From Girardinichthys multiradiatus (taxonomy: Eukaryota; Chordata; Actinopteri; Cyprinodontiformes; Goodeidae), in contig NC_061794.1 in assembly GCF_021462225.1 (NCBI RefSeq), positions 17,563,784-17,627,783 of the forward strand: 64,000 nucleotides of DNA, given 5' to 3'. Below, one piece after another: positions 24,001 to 33,674 of this stretch (its first letter is position 1; each line of letters begins with the position of its first letter). The notes under the pieces were generated by a model that saw only the letters and a program-made list of their open reading frames with translations, was not told the DNA's origin and did no database searches. Both the position numbers and the translations under genes were made by a program.

Positions 24001-26948
24001 TGTAAATTTCTCATTCCAGAAAAGAACAGCAGACAATGACGGGCTTCATAATAGGAAACACATCATGCACACACCTTCTTTGTTTTACTGAAGCTATTTG
24101 ACAAACATTTATTTATTTATTTTGTATTATTTATCCTTATTGTAACAGAACACTCGGGCAGCAACTTGTTTTTTGTCTGCTGAATTGCTCTGTCAGTCCA
24201 GGTACTAAAGGGCGTTGTTTTTTTGATGGTTGTGTACAAAGACATTTCTGGAAGAAAATGAATGTTTGCCAAGCCAAAAAAAAAAAAAAATGGAATTGTA
24301 TTGATATTTAAACATTTAATTTTGCTTACCTTCAGCAACAGGTGGAGTCATTTGACTTGTCTGCTGAGGATCCCCTGCAACAAAAAGAAAAAGCTTTAAA
24401 TGTTCTTACAGTCTTGAGTTCTCAAAACAATTCAAAAATATTGATTCATTTTTATATACAGTCAAATGACCTATTTGACTGAAGAGCTACACAGAGACAT
24501 TCACGACAGTGCAAACTGCAAATGGTTATGTGGTTGAAAGAGTTGGGAAAATAAGTTGGGAAACATTTTGCAAGTTGTAAATTTATACTGAAACACCCGA
24601 AGAAACAGTGAACATAGTAAGCTAATATGCACATAGAAGAAAAGATCAATATGGCAACCAAATGTCCAATAAAATTATTATCAAAGGTAAGATAATCATA
24701 TACATTTTGAAATGCTGAGCAAGCATTTAACATTATGTAGTAAAATTGCAGATTTCATTTAAAATGTGAATTTAAAGGTGCTGTTTTGTCAAACTGTGAT
24801 GAGCCCAACAATAAATATTCTTACCTGTAGTGACGATTGTAGTTCTGTTTGTAGGATTTGCTGTAAAAAGAGAGAAACATTTAAACATTCATGGTGTGAA
24901 GAGCTTTTTATGTAACACTAATTATTTTGTTTTTGTTCGACTGCAGAATTACAAGGACATTGGCTCATGTTGTCTCTTTCTGGGTCTCTTGTCTAACAAA
25001 TCACTGACAGGTTATTATCATTTTTCTAAACTTTCTGTTTGGTTTATCATTTACATTCAACATAGTTAAAGCGAGTTTTGCTCACCTTTTTTTTGCACAG
25101 GTACCTGAATAGAGGCTGATTTTGATTGGGGGCCAGCCCCCAGTGGAGGTAACGGGATATTATAAATTTTGATAGACCAAAAGCCATTTCCTAAACTTCT
25201 TAAAAAATAAAACCATTCCTACAGGAGAGAAAGAAGACAGATGTTTTTAGTTTGGACATTTTGATAATTTTAGAAGTAAACCTTTTAGTTCTACCAGTGT
25301 ATAGTTTAACGTTTTTTATACCTGCTCTAATCCAGTAAGGTTTGCCCTGGTAAAAGGGGGGTCGTAGTTACAGATGTAGGCAAAACGCCCTGAAATATCA
25401 ATCCATGTACCATTCAGGTAATTTATACTGGCTGCAGACAAGACAACAGTTTATAGAGCTGGTTAGCTTTGATTCTAAAATATTTCACATTATTATTTAT
25501 CACAGGGATGAAAGAAAAATCATCTGTAACAGAGCGGCATTTTGTGATTGCCATCGTGCTTCTACAGCTTTACACACCTTGATAGACTTGGTTTTCATGG
25601 ATATTTAGGTGACAGGTGATAGACTGCATTACTGGCATAAACACAGTGGAGCAGCTAATCTTGATTGTTTTTATTTTTTTATTTACTAAAAATGTTTAGA
25701 ATTGAAAATGCAATGAATTAGACTGTCTCCAAAGTTATTATCTGCATCCTATAACCTGTCTTGAGGTAACAGTCAGTAACATAAAAAACTGTTTTTTACT
25801 ACCATCAATGTTGATTGCCCAACTTATGTTCAGCTTGTTTTCTTCTCCAGCCTTCACCAGCGTCACGTTTAAGCCTGCCACCATAGATGGACTGTCCTTT
25901 AGCTTTGTTGGTGGAAAATCTGCAACACAGTAGAGCTCAATGTTATCATAGTTATTATGATTTATTTAAACAATCTGACTAAAAATTTCCCGGTAGTATG
26001 GCATGGTTTTTCATGCACAGTCAGCCATAAACTGGAAGTTAAAAAAAAAAACTGACTGGGTCAGCGGTTTCCAAACCTGGTCATCTAGGCAGACTGAGCT
26101 GAGGTATAAAAACCTTTTCAGTTTTTTATATATTTGATGTGAAATGAGGGATCCCTTACAGCATTTGTCTTTGACTCAAAATTATTTGTAAAGCCTTTGA
26201 GATGACTGATTCATTTAAAGCGGATGTTTTGCAGCAGCACATCCAAAACACGCGGATCTGCAGGTAGATTCAGAGTAGTCAGTGGTTGGCAACCAAATTG
26301 TTTACTGTTGCGTGAATGGTTCGTGATTAAATATCCTACTACAACCATTCCTTCATTCTACCAAGGTTAAGGTGCTTAAAGTATCATTTTCATTTTTGCC
26401 CTTTATTGCAACAAAGGCTAACTTATCAAAGGCAAAAACATACTTGACGTCCAACTCCACTGAAGGGCTGGTTTTTCTTATTTTTTTATGTATAGATATG
26501 TATTTACTACGCATGTTTATATAGAAGTGGATAACATATGTTGCATTTTGCGTTAAATGGCTAGTGAGAAATGTATTTAAATCAAAACTGTTACTGTGAA
26601 ATGGACAGGTCAAATATGTGATATTATCAGATCATCACAGCACCCTATACTTTAGTTATTATAAGCAAAATGACACCAACCCCCTGTGGACCCATTGAAG
26701 CATTAGATTACATTAATAAAAGATGAAAAAGAAATTATACGCACACATAAATAAATAGTATGAGAGATAAATAACACAGGCTTACCGTGAACTTCATCAC
26801 ACACCGCTCTCTGTAATGAAATAGCAGAAACTAAGCTCTCAAACCTTTACCCTTAATGAGTACACTATAAAGATAGATAACTTACTATTTTGTGGGAAGT
26901 CACCCGAAAAGCGACGCAACAAAGAAAAAACAGTATACTTAGCCGCAT
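21012..26948 (-). CDS. il17rb: Interleukin-17 receptor B
   Basis: Type I membrane receptor for IL-17B/IL-17E signalling through a cytoplasmic SEFIR domain. Exons on the minus strand: 26948-26886, 26810-26786, 25919-25803, 25431-25322, 25218-25086, 24860-24825, 24374-24330, 22213-22133, 21781-21510, 21431-21012; 433 residues. Exon 1 is a signal peptide (LSILFFLCCVAF). Exons 2-5 give one fibronectin-like domain with the CNY motif and four N-glycosylation sequons; a fifth is in exon 6. Exons 6-7 are a Thr/Gln/Pro-rich stalk. Exon 8 holds the membrane span LIFVGVVASVIIMSSCFII. The SEFIR starts VLVVYPAE near residue 226 and contains KIAELGPLRWLAEQ and FCLMKDLNRLCKSL, both recognisable in human IL17RB. 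It is shorter than human (502) because no second ectodomain module is seen. A deleted Tc1 copy sits in intron 7. Confidence 0.93.
23005..23945 (+). mobile_element. Internally deleted Tc1-like element in il17rb intron 7
   Basis: TA at 23003-23004 and 23946-23947 flank inverted ends beginning CAGTACAGACCAAAAGTTTG. The inverted repeats are roughly 150 bases long, ending with the CCATGTG/AATTATATAC region. At 941 bp it is shorter than a full 1.6-kb copy. The middle of the transposase is missing. Confidence 0.88.
23419..23787 (+). pseudogene. Deleted Tc1 transposase remnant
   Basis: Begins MARKKQLSKEKRVAIITLRN, the N-terminal helix-turn-helix of a Tc1 transposase. After a TGA the same frame continues TIGKTLKVSPSAVAKTIKRY. 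It then jumps to the extreme C-terminus (NRMPRVCGAVIKAEGGYF). The catalytic D, D and E are all absent, so the copy could move only with help from another element. Confidence 0.85.
23944..23971. repeat. (TA)n microsatellite at the Tc1 edge
   Basis: About twelve TA units directly after the right end of the Tc1 copy. They probably expanded from the TA target duplication. Confidence 0.85.
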
Positions 26949-28571
26949 TGTCAGCGTCTAACCTTAAAAGCCAATAAAAACAATTCCCAAAGGAAATCAA
27001 ATCGTAAAAGAAGACTTTAAGGAGCTGCTGTATCTTTAAGTGCTGTTAGTAAAGATGTGGATGACCCGAGCAGCGGTCTGTGATAAAATCCCTGAGGAAG
27101 GAGCAGAGACTAAGCTCCGCCCACAGAGAAACATCCGTTGATGTTTCATTTTCAGAGTCGAGCCGAGGTAAGAGCGAGCACACATACCAGGCTGCCCAGA
27201 CATGACAGAAAAAAAGTGCTTTTTGTGTGGGTTGGCAGGAAGCCTCTCTGACTCTATAAAAGCTTGATTAACTGTCTGGGTTCACAGCAGTTTTCCCTTT
27301 ACATCAAGGAGTAGAGGTAGCTAACAACTAGCTGACAGTTGGGTTTTTTTTTCAGCAAAGTTAGGAGTTTAATCCGTTAACTTGTCATAATTACACCATC
27401 AACACTAGTTTGCACCCTACTCAATAGTTCTAAAAGCACTTTTCAGGAGCTCTTTAAGCGTTTTAAACCTTCAAAAGAACTATAAGCAGGATTATATCAG
27501 ATACATCTAGACCTATCGATCATATAGGACTGAAGACTGACAATAAATGTGAAACTGACCGTTGGATAAGATGGATAATGCAGAGCTTAAAAGGCAGATT
27601 TTGAAACTGTAGTGAAGAAATGTCTTTTTACACATTGATTTTAATTACGGAGCTTGCTTGCTGACATTAAGTGTTGAGTAACCAATTTGTCACAAAAGCG
27701 CACATAAGGGAGTTTTCAGTTAACCGAAAGAACTGTCCCAACCCAACCTTTGAACTTAATGCTGTAAAGACAAGCCCTCAGGCTGTGTTGCCAAGTCTGA
27801 AATGAAAGGGGAATAAGTCTTCTGATCATGGCTAAGCAGAAAATCCAAGCAACCCATTGGAATTATGCAATTGAAGTAATTAACAATGTGGTTAGATAAA
27901 AAGCTTTTTATAACTTGCAGTCAGAATTAGTGGTGGATGTTTATATATTTGTTTTACATCATAAGTTGCATAACTGCTGGAGTTGCTGCAATCAGAAATC
28001 AATTTAACCGTGATCAGCTGTGATTGGTCATCAGCAGGACAAGTACTTAACAATCAGATGTGTTTTTCTGTTTATTACTTGCATCCATTATATCTATTAA
28101 TAGACTTCTAATTAGATATCAACTAAACCTGTTCAGTCTTGTAAAGTGACCTGGTGTGATGTAAATAAATAGTGTTATATTTAAGCAAAAGCATGTACAT
28201 TGCACATTTTTGAGTTTAATCAAGGTTTGCTTTTAAATCTTTTAATTCTGTCATTTATTTTGCTTGATTATAAATTTTACGTCTATCAAACAAGCTGCAG
28301 CATCTTTTTTTCCTTTTATATTTTCCCCTTTATGTTTTGATTGTATCACTCAGTAAATCCTGGGTGAAGTTTCATTGTAAAACTATTTAGTACAGTTATT
28401 TCCTTACTCGGTTGCAGCACATTTGACTAATATCATTGCAAACGTATGAACGCAACTCAGATATTATGTTTTACATTAGCTCAGTTTTGATACATTTATG
28501 TCTATAAACAAATGTGAGACACTTGCTTTAAAAATATTCTGTAATGGGTAATTACATATTTTGGCGTACAG
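26949..28571. other. il17rb upstream region, no gene seen
   Basis: Holds the il17rb promoter region, with an IRF-like motif listed separately, then A+T-rich DNA. No frame of note and no tRNA-like or LINE sequence was recognised here. Confidence 0.4.
27142..27153 (-). promoter_or_regulatory. il17rb: ISRE/IRF-like motif upstream of il17rb
   Basis: On the gene strand it reads GAAAATGAAACA, matching the GAAANNGAAA core of interferon-stimulated response elements. It lies 194 bases before the il17rb start codon, in a slightly more G+C-rich segment. A motif this short can occur by chance, so this is a candidate only. Confidence 0.35.
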
Positions 28572-28640
28572 GTAGGTAGGTAAGTTTATTTATATAGCGC
28601 TTTTCAGTAACGAGACATTCAAAGCATTTAGGTAAAAATA
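28572..28640 (-). mobile_element. Retroposon 3' tail
   Basis: GTAGGTAGGTAAGTTTATTTATATAGCGCTTTTCA followed by ACATTCAAAGCATTTA is a common 3' terminus of teleost LINE/SINE copies. It has a short tandem-repeat tail, here TACC read on the minus strand. The body further right is not recognisable. Confidence 0.45.
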
Positions 28641-29069
28641 AGGAGCATGGGAAAGCAACACACATAAGCAAAGATTTTGCAGGGGCATGGTAGACTCGTG
28701 AGGGTGTCAATATTTAAGTATGATCATGTGTGCAAAGAATTAGACTGTCAACACTGACGAAGGTGCCATTGTCCTTGAAAAAGAAATGCAAGTTTTATCA
28801 AACGGCCATACAGTTCAGTTCACAGATGAGGGGGGTTGCTGTGGCAGAGCGTCGTATTTACAGAACATCCAGGAGAAATGTTTTGATAAGAAGCTTGTGA
28901 AGGCCATACCGGGGTGCCTGAATGAGACAAATGATAAATGTTTTGGTTCAGGCCAGCTGTGATTTTCCGCCTGCCTTCAAAGTCTTACTGGCATTCTCAA
29001 TTTCACATCCAAATAGCAAAATTTCTGGTACTTTCAGTAGATCCTGAGCAAACAACTTTATACAAGATT

Positions 29070-30093
29070 AAATCATATCACCTTTGAGTCCGGGAAACGC
29101 AGCCAGCCTGTGATTCTGTTCAAGGATCGCGTCCAGCTTGCGATTCTGCTCTCTTAACATATCAGTGCTGAGAGCTCTAAAGATCCCTTCAAACATTCCA
29201 GGCAGCTTTGGAGTGCTTTGAACAGCTGCCAATGTTTTACAAATCTTTCGAGAAGCCAGGTAACCGCCAACTCCAAAAAGCAGAAATCCTGTTATCAGAA
29301 ATCCAGTTATTTACAAATCTTCCACGTCCTCGACTGACATTGTTGTCAGGCACACAATCTTCCACTGCTGCCAGGAATCCATTGCGTATCCGGAGAAGAA
29401 CGTCCCGTCTGGACAAGAGGGTTCCCCTTTACCCTGTCTTCCCGTCGAGAAAATTTGATCGATTGCATTGAGAGACCAGCTGACCAAATCCATAATGAAC
29501 AAATTAGGAGGATATGCAAACAGAGGCTCTAAGAAAAACATAGACAAAAAGCTGAAGCAGGGCAAAAAATGGGGGGGATCAAGGAGAACGTGGAAAAACG
29601 TCTGACCCCACCAAGAGCAGAAGAGATGCATTGGTCACACAAAGCTGTGTTTTTCCTATGTTAATAAGCTGTATGATTAGCTCACACAAAGTGCAATTAT
29701 TTGATTTTATACTGAAGTTACATTTTGTTTCCCACCAAGTCATATCTTTTGCTGTAAATTCTGACGCTGTATTATTCTATCTCCGGGAGACATAGGGCCC
29801 AGACGGACTAATCCTACAAGACGGCAGAGTGTATTTGTTTTTTCTTTAATGGCATATAAGGCTATGACTGGATGGAGTTGTGCTAGGCGCTCAGACAGTC
29901 CACAGCAGAAAGCTACTGTACATGCCCAAAACCAACATAACATGGCAACAACCACAAGGGCAATCCATGATTTTCGCTCTGGATCAGCCTCCCATTCCTT
30001 TCTGTATATTTCATTGTATTTCCCTTCAACATGATGTTGTCTCTCAACACCTAGCCAAAGCTTAAAAGTAAAAGGCTTTAGGCTAATGCACAC
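29070..30093 (-). pseudogene. Unrecognised broken coding stretch
   Basis: I do not recognise this. On the minus strand one frame is open 30093-29740, then has stops until 29631. It is open again to a TAA at 29311-29313 and continues in the same frame to a TAA near 29080. The first part has a charged segment (YNEIYRKEWEADPERKSW) then a hydrophobic one (IALVVVAMLCWFWACTVAFCC). The third has ITGFLITGFLLFGVGGYL then REQNRKLDAILEQNHRL, a likely membrane span and coiled coil. A pyrimidine tract ending CTTAG near 29532 could be a splice acceptor. It could be a decayed gene, a viral or mobile-element membrane protein, or chance. Sharing a frame and having membrane-protein character argue weakly against chance. 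Confidence 0.3.
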
Positions 30094-30143
30094 CAGTGCA
30101 GTTTAGTTGAACTCTTAACCCCTTTAGGGTTGTTTATGTAAAT

Positions 30144-30198
30144 AATAAAGATATGCAATAGCGAGAGTGAGGAGCCACAGACCTGCCCCCCTGGACCC
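30144..30198 (-). mobile_element. L1 3'-UTR piece
   Basis: The phrase ATATGCAATAGCGAGAGTGAGGAGCCACAGACCTGCCCCCCTGGACCC matches the segments at about 30386-30430 and 35778-35822, which lie in L1 3' UTR copies. It stops abruptly at the chdh exon-1-like sequence. Confidence 0.65.
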
Positions 30199-30252
30199 AA
30201 AATTGCTGTCTCTGGCCATGGTGGGCCAAGCAGGAGCCTATAGACTTGTGAC
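30199..30252 (+). pseudogene. Displaced copy of chdh exon 1 (start lost)
   Basis: The stretch from TTGCTGTCTCTGGCCATG to TATAGACTTGTGACA repeats chdh exon 1 (33676-33726 region) with almost no difference. The start ATG has become ATT and there is no splice donor, since similarity stops after GTGACA. It is flanked on both sides by L1 3'-UTR sequence and cannot encode the presequence. Confidence 0.8.
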
Positions 30253-30264
30253 ACTAAATACAAA

Positions 30265-30620
30265 TGTATTTAGTGGTAAATGCAGCTCAATATAGAACAT
30301 TTGTGTATCTGTTAACACCTGAGTCTAAACACCTGTGGGTCTGAGTGTGAGCGTGCTTGTGTATACAAGGTTTCTCCATAAAAATATGCAATAGCAAGTG
30401 TCAGGAGCCACATACCTGCCCCCCTGGACCCGGGACACATATGGAGGAGATCCGAGCTATCTAAAGGCCTCCCAGAGCACAGAAACACCCAGGGAGCTAC
30501 AGCGACGAGCCCACAGGCTCTGCCGGCAGCCGTCCATGCCCGTACAGATCCAGCCACGGACCCTGAGACCCCGGGACATATCACACCCCAAGCAGATGCC
30601 CAGTCGTTTCCAATAGATAT
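30265..30620 (-). mobile_element. L1 retrotransposon 3' end (solo)
   Basis: From TGTATTTAGTGGTAAATGCAGC to about 30495 it is nearly identical to 35655-35880, the 3' end of the longer L1 copy in chdh intron 3. The remainder to 30620 is more L1-like 3' UTR. Orientation is minus, with the 3' terminus at the left. No coding part remains. Confidence 0.7.
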
Positions 30621-30793
30621 TAAGTAATATAGTTTACAGTGACGCTTGATTAACCTATAACTGATTGATGTCAAGTTCGACAGATTCTATACATTTCAAA
30701 ATAAATGAACCAATGATGTAAGTGCAAGGACACGTTTTATTGAAATGTGTAAGTCGGATTTTTCTGGCACACCATGACAACTATTTTAATATA

Positions 30794-31902
30794 CACTGCC
30801 TGGTCAAAACAAAATGTCGCCACCAAAAAAAAGGTCACACACTCTAATATTTTGCCTTTAGCCTTGATTACGGCACACATTCGCTGTGGCATTGTTTCAA
30901 TAAGATTCTGCTATATCACAAGATTTATTTCCACCCACCATTGCATTAATCTTTCACCAAGATCTTGCATTGATGATGGTAGACTGACTGCTGCACAAAG
31001 CCTTCTCCAGCACATCCCAAAGATTCTCAATGGAGTCAAGGTCTGGACTCTGTGGTGGCCAATCCATGTGTGAGAATGAAGTCTCATGCTCCCTGAATCA
31101 CTCATCACTCATTTCACAATTCTAACCCAATGAATCCTGGCATTGTCATCTTGAAATATGCCTGACCCCACAGGCTTGTACAGTAGGCACTAGGTATGAT
31201 GGGTGCATCACTTCACCTGCCTCTCTTCTTACCCTGGTACGCCCATCATTCTGGAACATGGTAAATTTGGACTCATCAGACCATCTTCCATTGCTCCAGA
31301 GTCCAATCATTATGCTCCCTAGCAAATTGTAGCCTTTTTTTCTGGTTAGCCTAACTGATTAGTGGTTTTCTTAAGGCTACACAGCTGTTCAGTCCCAATC
31401 CCTTGAGTTCCCTTCACATTGTGCATGTGGAAATGCTCTTACTTTCACTATTAAACATAACCAGAAGTTCTACTGTTGTTTTTCATCAATTTGATTTCAC
31501 CAAACGTTAAGTGATCACCGATCACAATCATTCAGGATTTTTTTCTGGCCACATTTCTTCCCCCAAGACAATGGGTCCCCCTTATCCTTCCAGTTTTTAA
31601 TAATACGTTGGACAGTTCTTAACCCAATTTTGGTAGTTTCTGCAATCTCCTTAGATGTTTTCTCTGCTTGATGCATGCCAGTGATTTGACCCTTCTGAAA
31701 CAGACTGACATCTTTTCCACGACCACAGATTTGTCTTTTGACATGGTTGTTTAAGAAATGAGAAGCAACTCCTTGCACCAGTTGGAGTGAAATAACTTTT
31801 TGCCAGCTGACGCATAATCGCCCATGCAGTAATTATCCAATGGTAGGCTCGTACCTATTTGCTTAGTTAAATCCAGGTAGCGACTTTTTTTTTGGCCTGG
31901 CT
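30794..31902 (-). mobile_element. Degenerate Tc1-like element
   Basis: The left end, after TA, begins CACTGCCTGGTCAAAACAAAATGTCGCCACC. The right end carries the complementary GTAGCGACTTTTTTTTTGGCCTGGC. The minus-strand transposase is eroded. Confidence 0.75.
31019..31778 (-). pseudogene. Broken Tc1 transposase
   Basis: The only long open piece, 31778-31515, encodes the helix-turn-helix head (KTSKEIAETTKIGLRTVQRIIKNWKDKG) and a basic linker. Catalytic-domain pieces follow in other frames, with the [12 protein letters not shown] end near 31020-31060 read on the minus strand (complement of CTCTGTGGTGGCCAATCC). Confidence 0.75.
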
Positions 31903-32228
31903 ATTTAATTTTCCAATAAATACTTTCTAGAAATCCGTCAAATGTTGTGAAAAGCAACCTAAATGTTAGCAACCAGCAAAAGCTATTTTTCCAGCCCAAC
32001 AAATTCAAAAGAAGCCCGATTGGGCTCAGTCTGACAGCACTGCCTGCAGCCTACATGTGCTTTCACCTGACCTGATGACGTCTGCGACCGTTATAACTAG
32101 GGATGGTTACCTTTTACATTTGAACAGATACGGTACCGATACGTGGTACCCGGGAATTGGTACCGGTACTCAACAGTACCAGTTTTTGGTACTTTTGTGT
32201 GTGTTTGTGTGGTAATAAATGTTCAGGG

Positions 32229-32574
32229 GAGAAAATCCACTCCCGTGTCACAATCTAGTAAGTACATGTAAGTCAGAAAATGCATTATTATGAAAGAAAA
32301 GAAACCCAACAACAAATCATGACTAAGCATTAGTCATGAATGTGTGATGTTTAAAATTAGTCATATACATTATTTTTAGCTGGTGACATTTAATGAGATG
32401 AGAAGTGACTCAATCACTTGCAGCCTGTCAACAAAGCCTTTCTGTCTAATTCATCTTTTTTGGCAGGTCTGTAATTGAAGAAATCCCCACCTAGTTCAAC
32501 TTTGTCATATTTACTGGTTTCAGTTTTAGATGCACCTGGTTTCCTGTAGCATGCCATTGACAAATCATTGCTAT
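32229..32574 (-). repeat. Direct repeat, copy 1 (hAT-like remnant?)
   Basis: Nearly identical to 33295-33641, about 1.07 kb away. Read on the minus strand it encodes a SKTETSKYDKVELGGDFFNYRP-like peptide with breaks. The segment just before it (32100-32220), with GGTACCGATACGTGGTACC-type repeats, resembles teleost hAT element DNA. I am not sure of the family. Confidence 0.7.
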
Positions 32575-32689
32575 CATGATATAATGGTACATTTATTGTT
32601 TCTAATGATGTATTAAATAAATTAATGGTACATTTAATGTTTATGTATATTAAATGTTTATTGTATTAAATTTGTCCGGTTTGACCCTC

Positions 32690-32815
32690 CATTCTTGATG
32701 CCTGTATAGGAGGTCATGTCAGAATTTAAATCAGGTGTTCTGGAGCAGACACACATCTAAAACCTGCAGAGAAGGGGTCCCTGAGGACCAGGGCTGTGAA
32801 CCATTGAGCTACAGT
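32690..32815. repeat. MITE-like repeat fragment
   Basis: Shares AAATCAGGTGTTCTGGAGCAG and ACACATCTAAAACCTGCAG phrases with the repeats at 655-892 and 1078-1290. It lies between the two copies of the 347-bp direct repeat. Confidence 0.45.
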
Positions 32816-33149
32816 TTCTAAATTGTGAAGGTAATGCCTTTTTGCACTTTTGTTCACCAAGAACAGTTCTCTTACTAGGTGCATTTTTCTTTCGTTTCAG
32901 CAATTTGAAACATAAAAGTAATGTGATTGTTCAAAGGAAACAATCACTTAATAAATGAGTAAAATACAACTATGTACATTTTGTTTATTCAGCTAAGATA
33001 GGCATAGTCTGTTTCCTTGTTTGATATTTTATTATTTCTTCATTATTATTCTTTTTATTTTAACTGGCCTTTACTACAGCTAAAAACAGGGACATAACTG
33101 GTCCTTCAAATAAATTGCCAAAAGACTAAATGAAGAAAACAAAAATGGG

Positions 33150-33294
33150 AGTGGCACAAGAGTGGGAGTCGTTCTAAATGGGAGCGGGAGTCAATTTACC
33201 AGGAGTGGGATGGGACAGGATTTTTTTTTTTTTATGCTGGCCTGGGATTGGGATGGGACAAGAGATTTTTCTGTGGGAGCGGGATGGGACAGGA
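33150..33294 (+). repeat. GGGAGCGGGATGGGAC minisatellite-like block
   Basis: Imperfect repeats of GGGAGTGGGA / GGGAGCGGGATGGGACAGGA / GGGATTGGGATGGGACAAGAGA separated by T-runs. It abuts the second copy of the 347-bp direct repeat. Confidence 0.65.
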
Positions 33295-33641
33295 GAGAAA
33301 ATCCACTCCCGTGTCACCCTCTAGTAAGTACGTGTAAGTCAGAAAATGCATTATTATGAAAGAAAAGAAACCCAACAACAAATCATGACTAAGCATTAGT
33401 CATGAATGTGTGATGTTTAAAATTAGTCATATACATTATTTTTAGCTGGTGACATTTAATGAGACGAGAAGTGACTCAATCACTTGCAGCCTGTCAAAAA
33501 AAGCCTTTCTGTCTAATTCATCTTTTTTGGCAGGTCTGTAATTGAAGAAATCCTCACCTAGTTCAACTCTGTCATATTTACTGGTTTCAGTTTTAGATGC
33601 ACCTGGTTTCCTGTAGCATGCCATTGACAAATCATTGCTAT
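33295..33641 (-). repeat. Direct repeat, copy 2
   Basis: Second copy of the 32229-32574 sequence, ending 33 bases before the chdh start codon. It must therefore contain or overlap the chdh 5' UTR or core promoter. A minus-strand frame (33672-33442, 76 codons) is open through it: SKTETSKYDRVELGEDFFNYRPAKKDELDRK. The protein family was not recognised with confidence; a BED-finger/hAT transposase relic is possible. Confidence 0.7.
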
Positions 33642-33674
33642 AAATTACAGTTAATAAAGGAAGCTTCCCCAAAA

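Noticed and set aside
25322..25389. Shorter il17rb exon 4 beginning after TTTCAG at 25390
   Set aside because: It also keeps phase. The longer form from 25431 adds a segment that aligns with the human ADASIRLLK...VTGK region and has its own good acceptor.
32229..33641. The 347-bp direct repeats as LTRs of one element
   Set aside because: They lack TG...CA ends, a polypurine tract or primer site, and the 0.7 kb between them has no retroelement coding.
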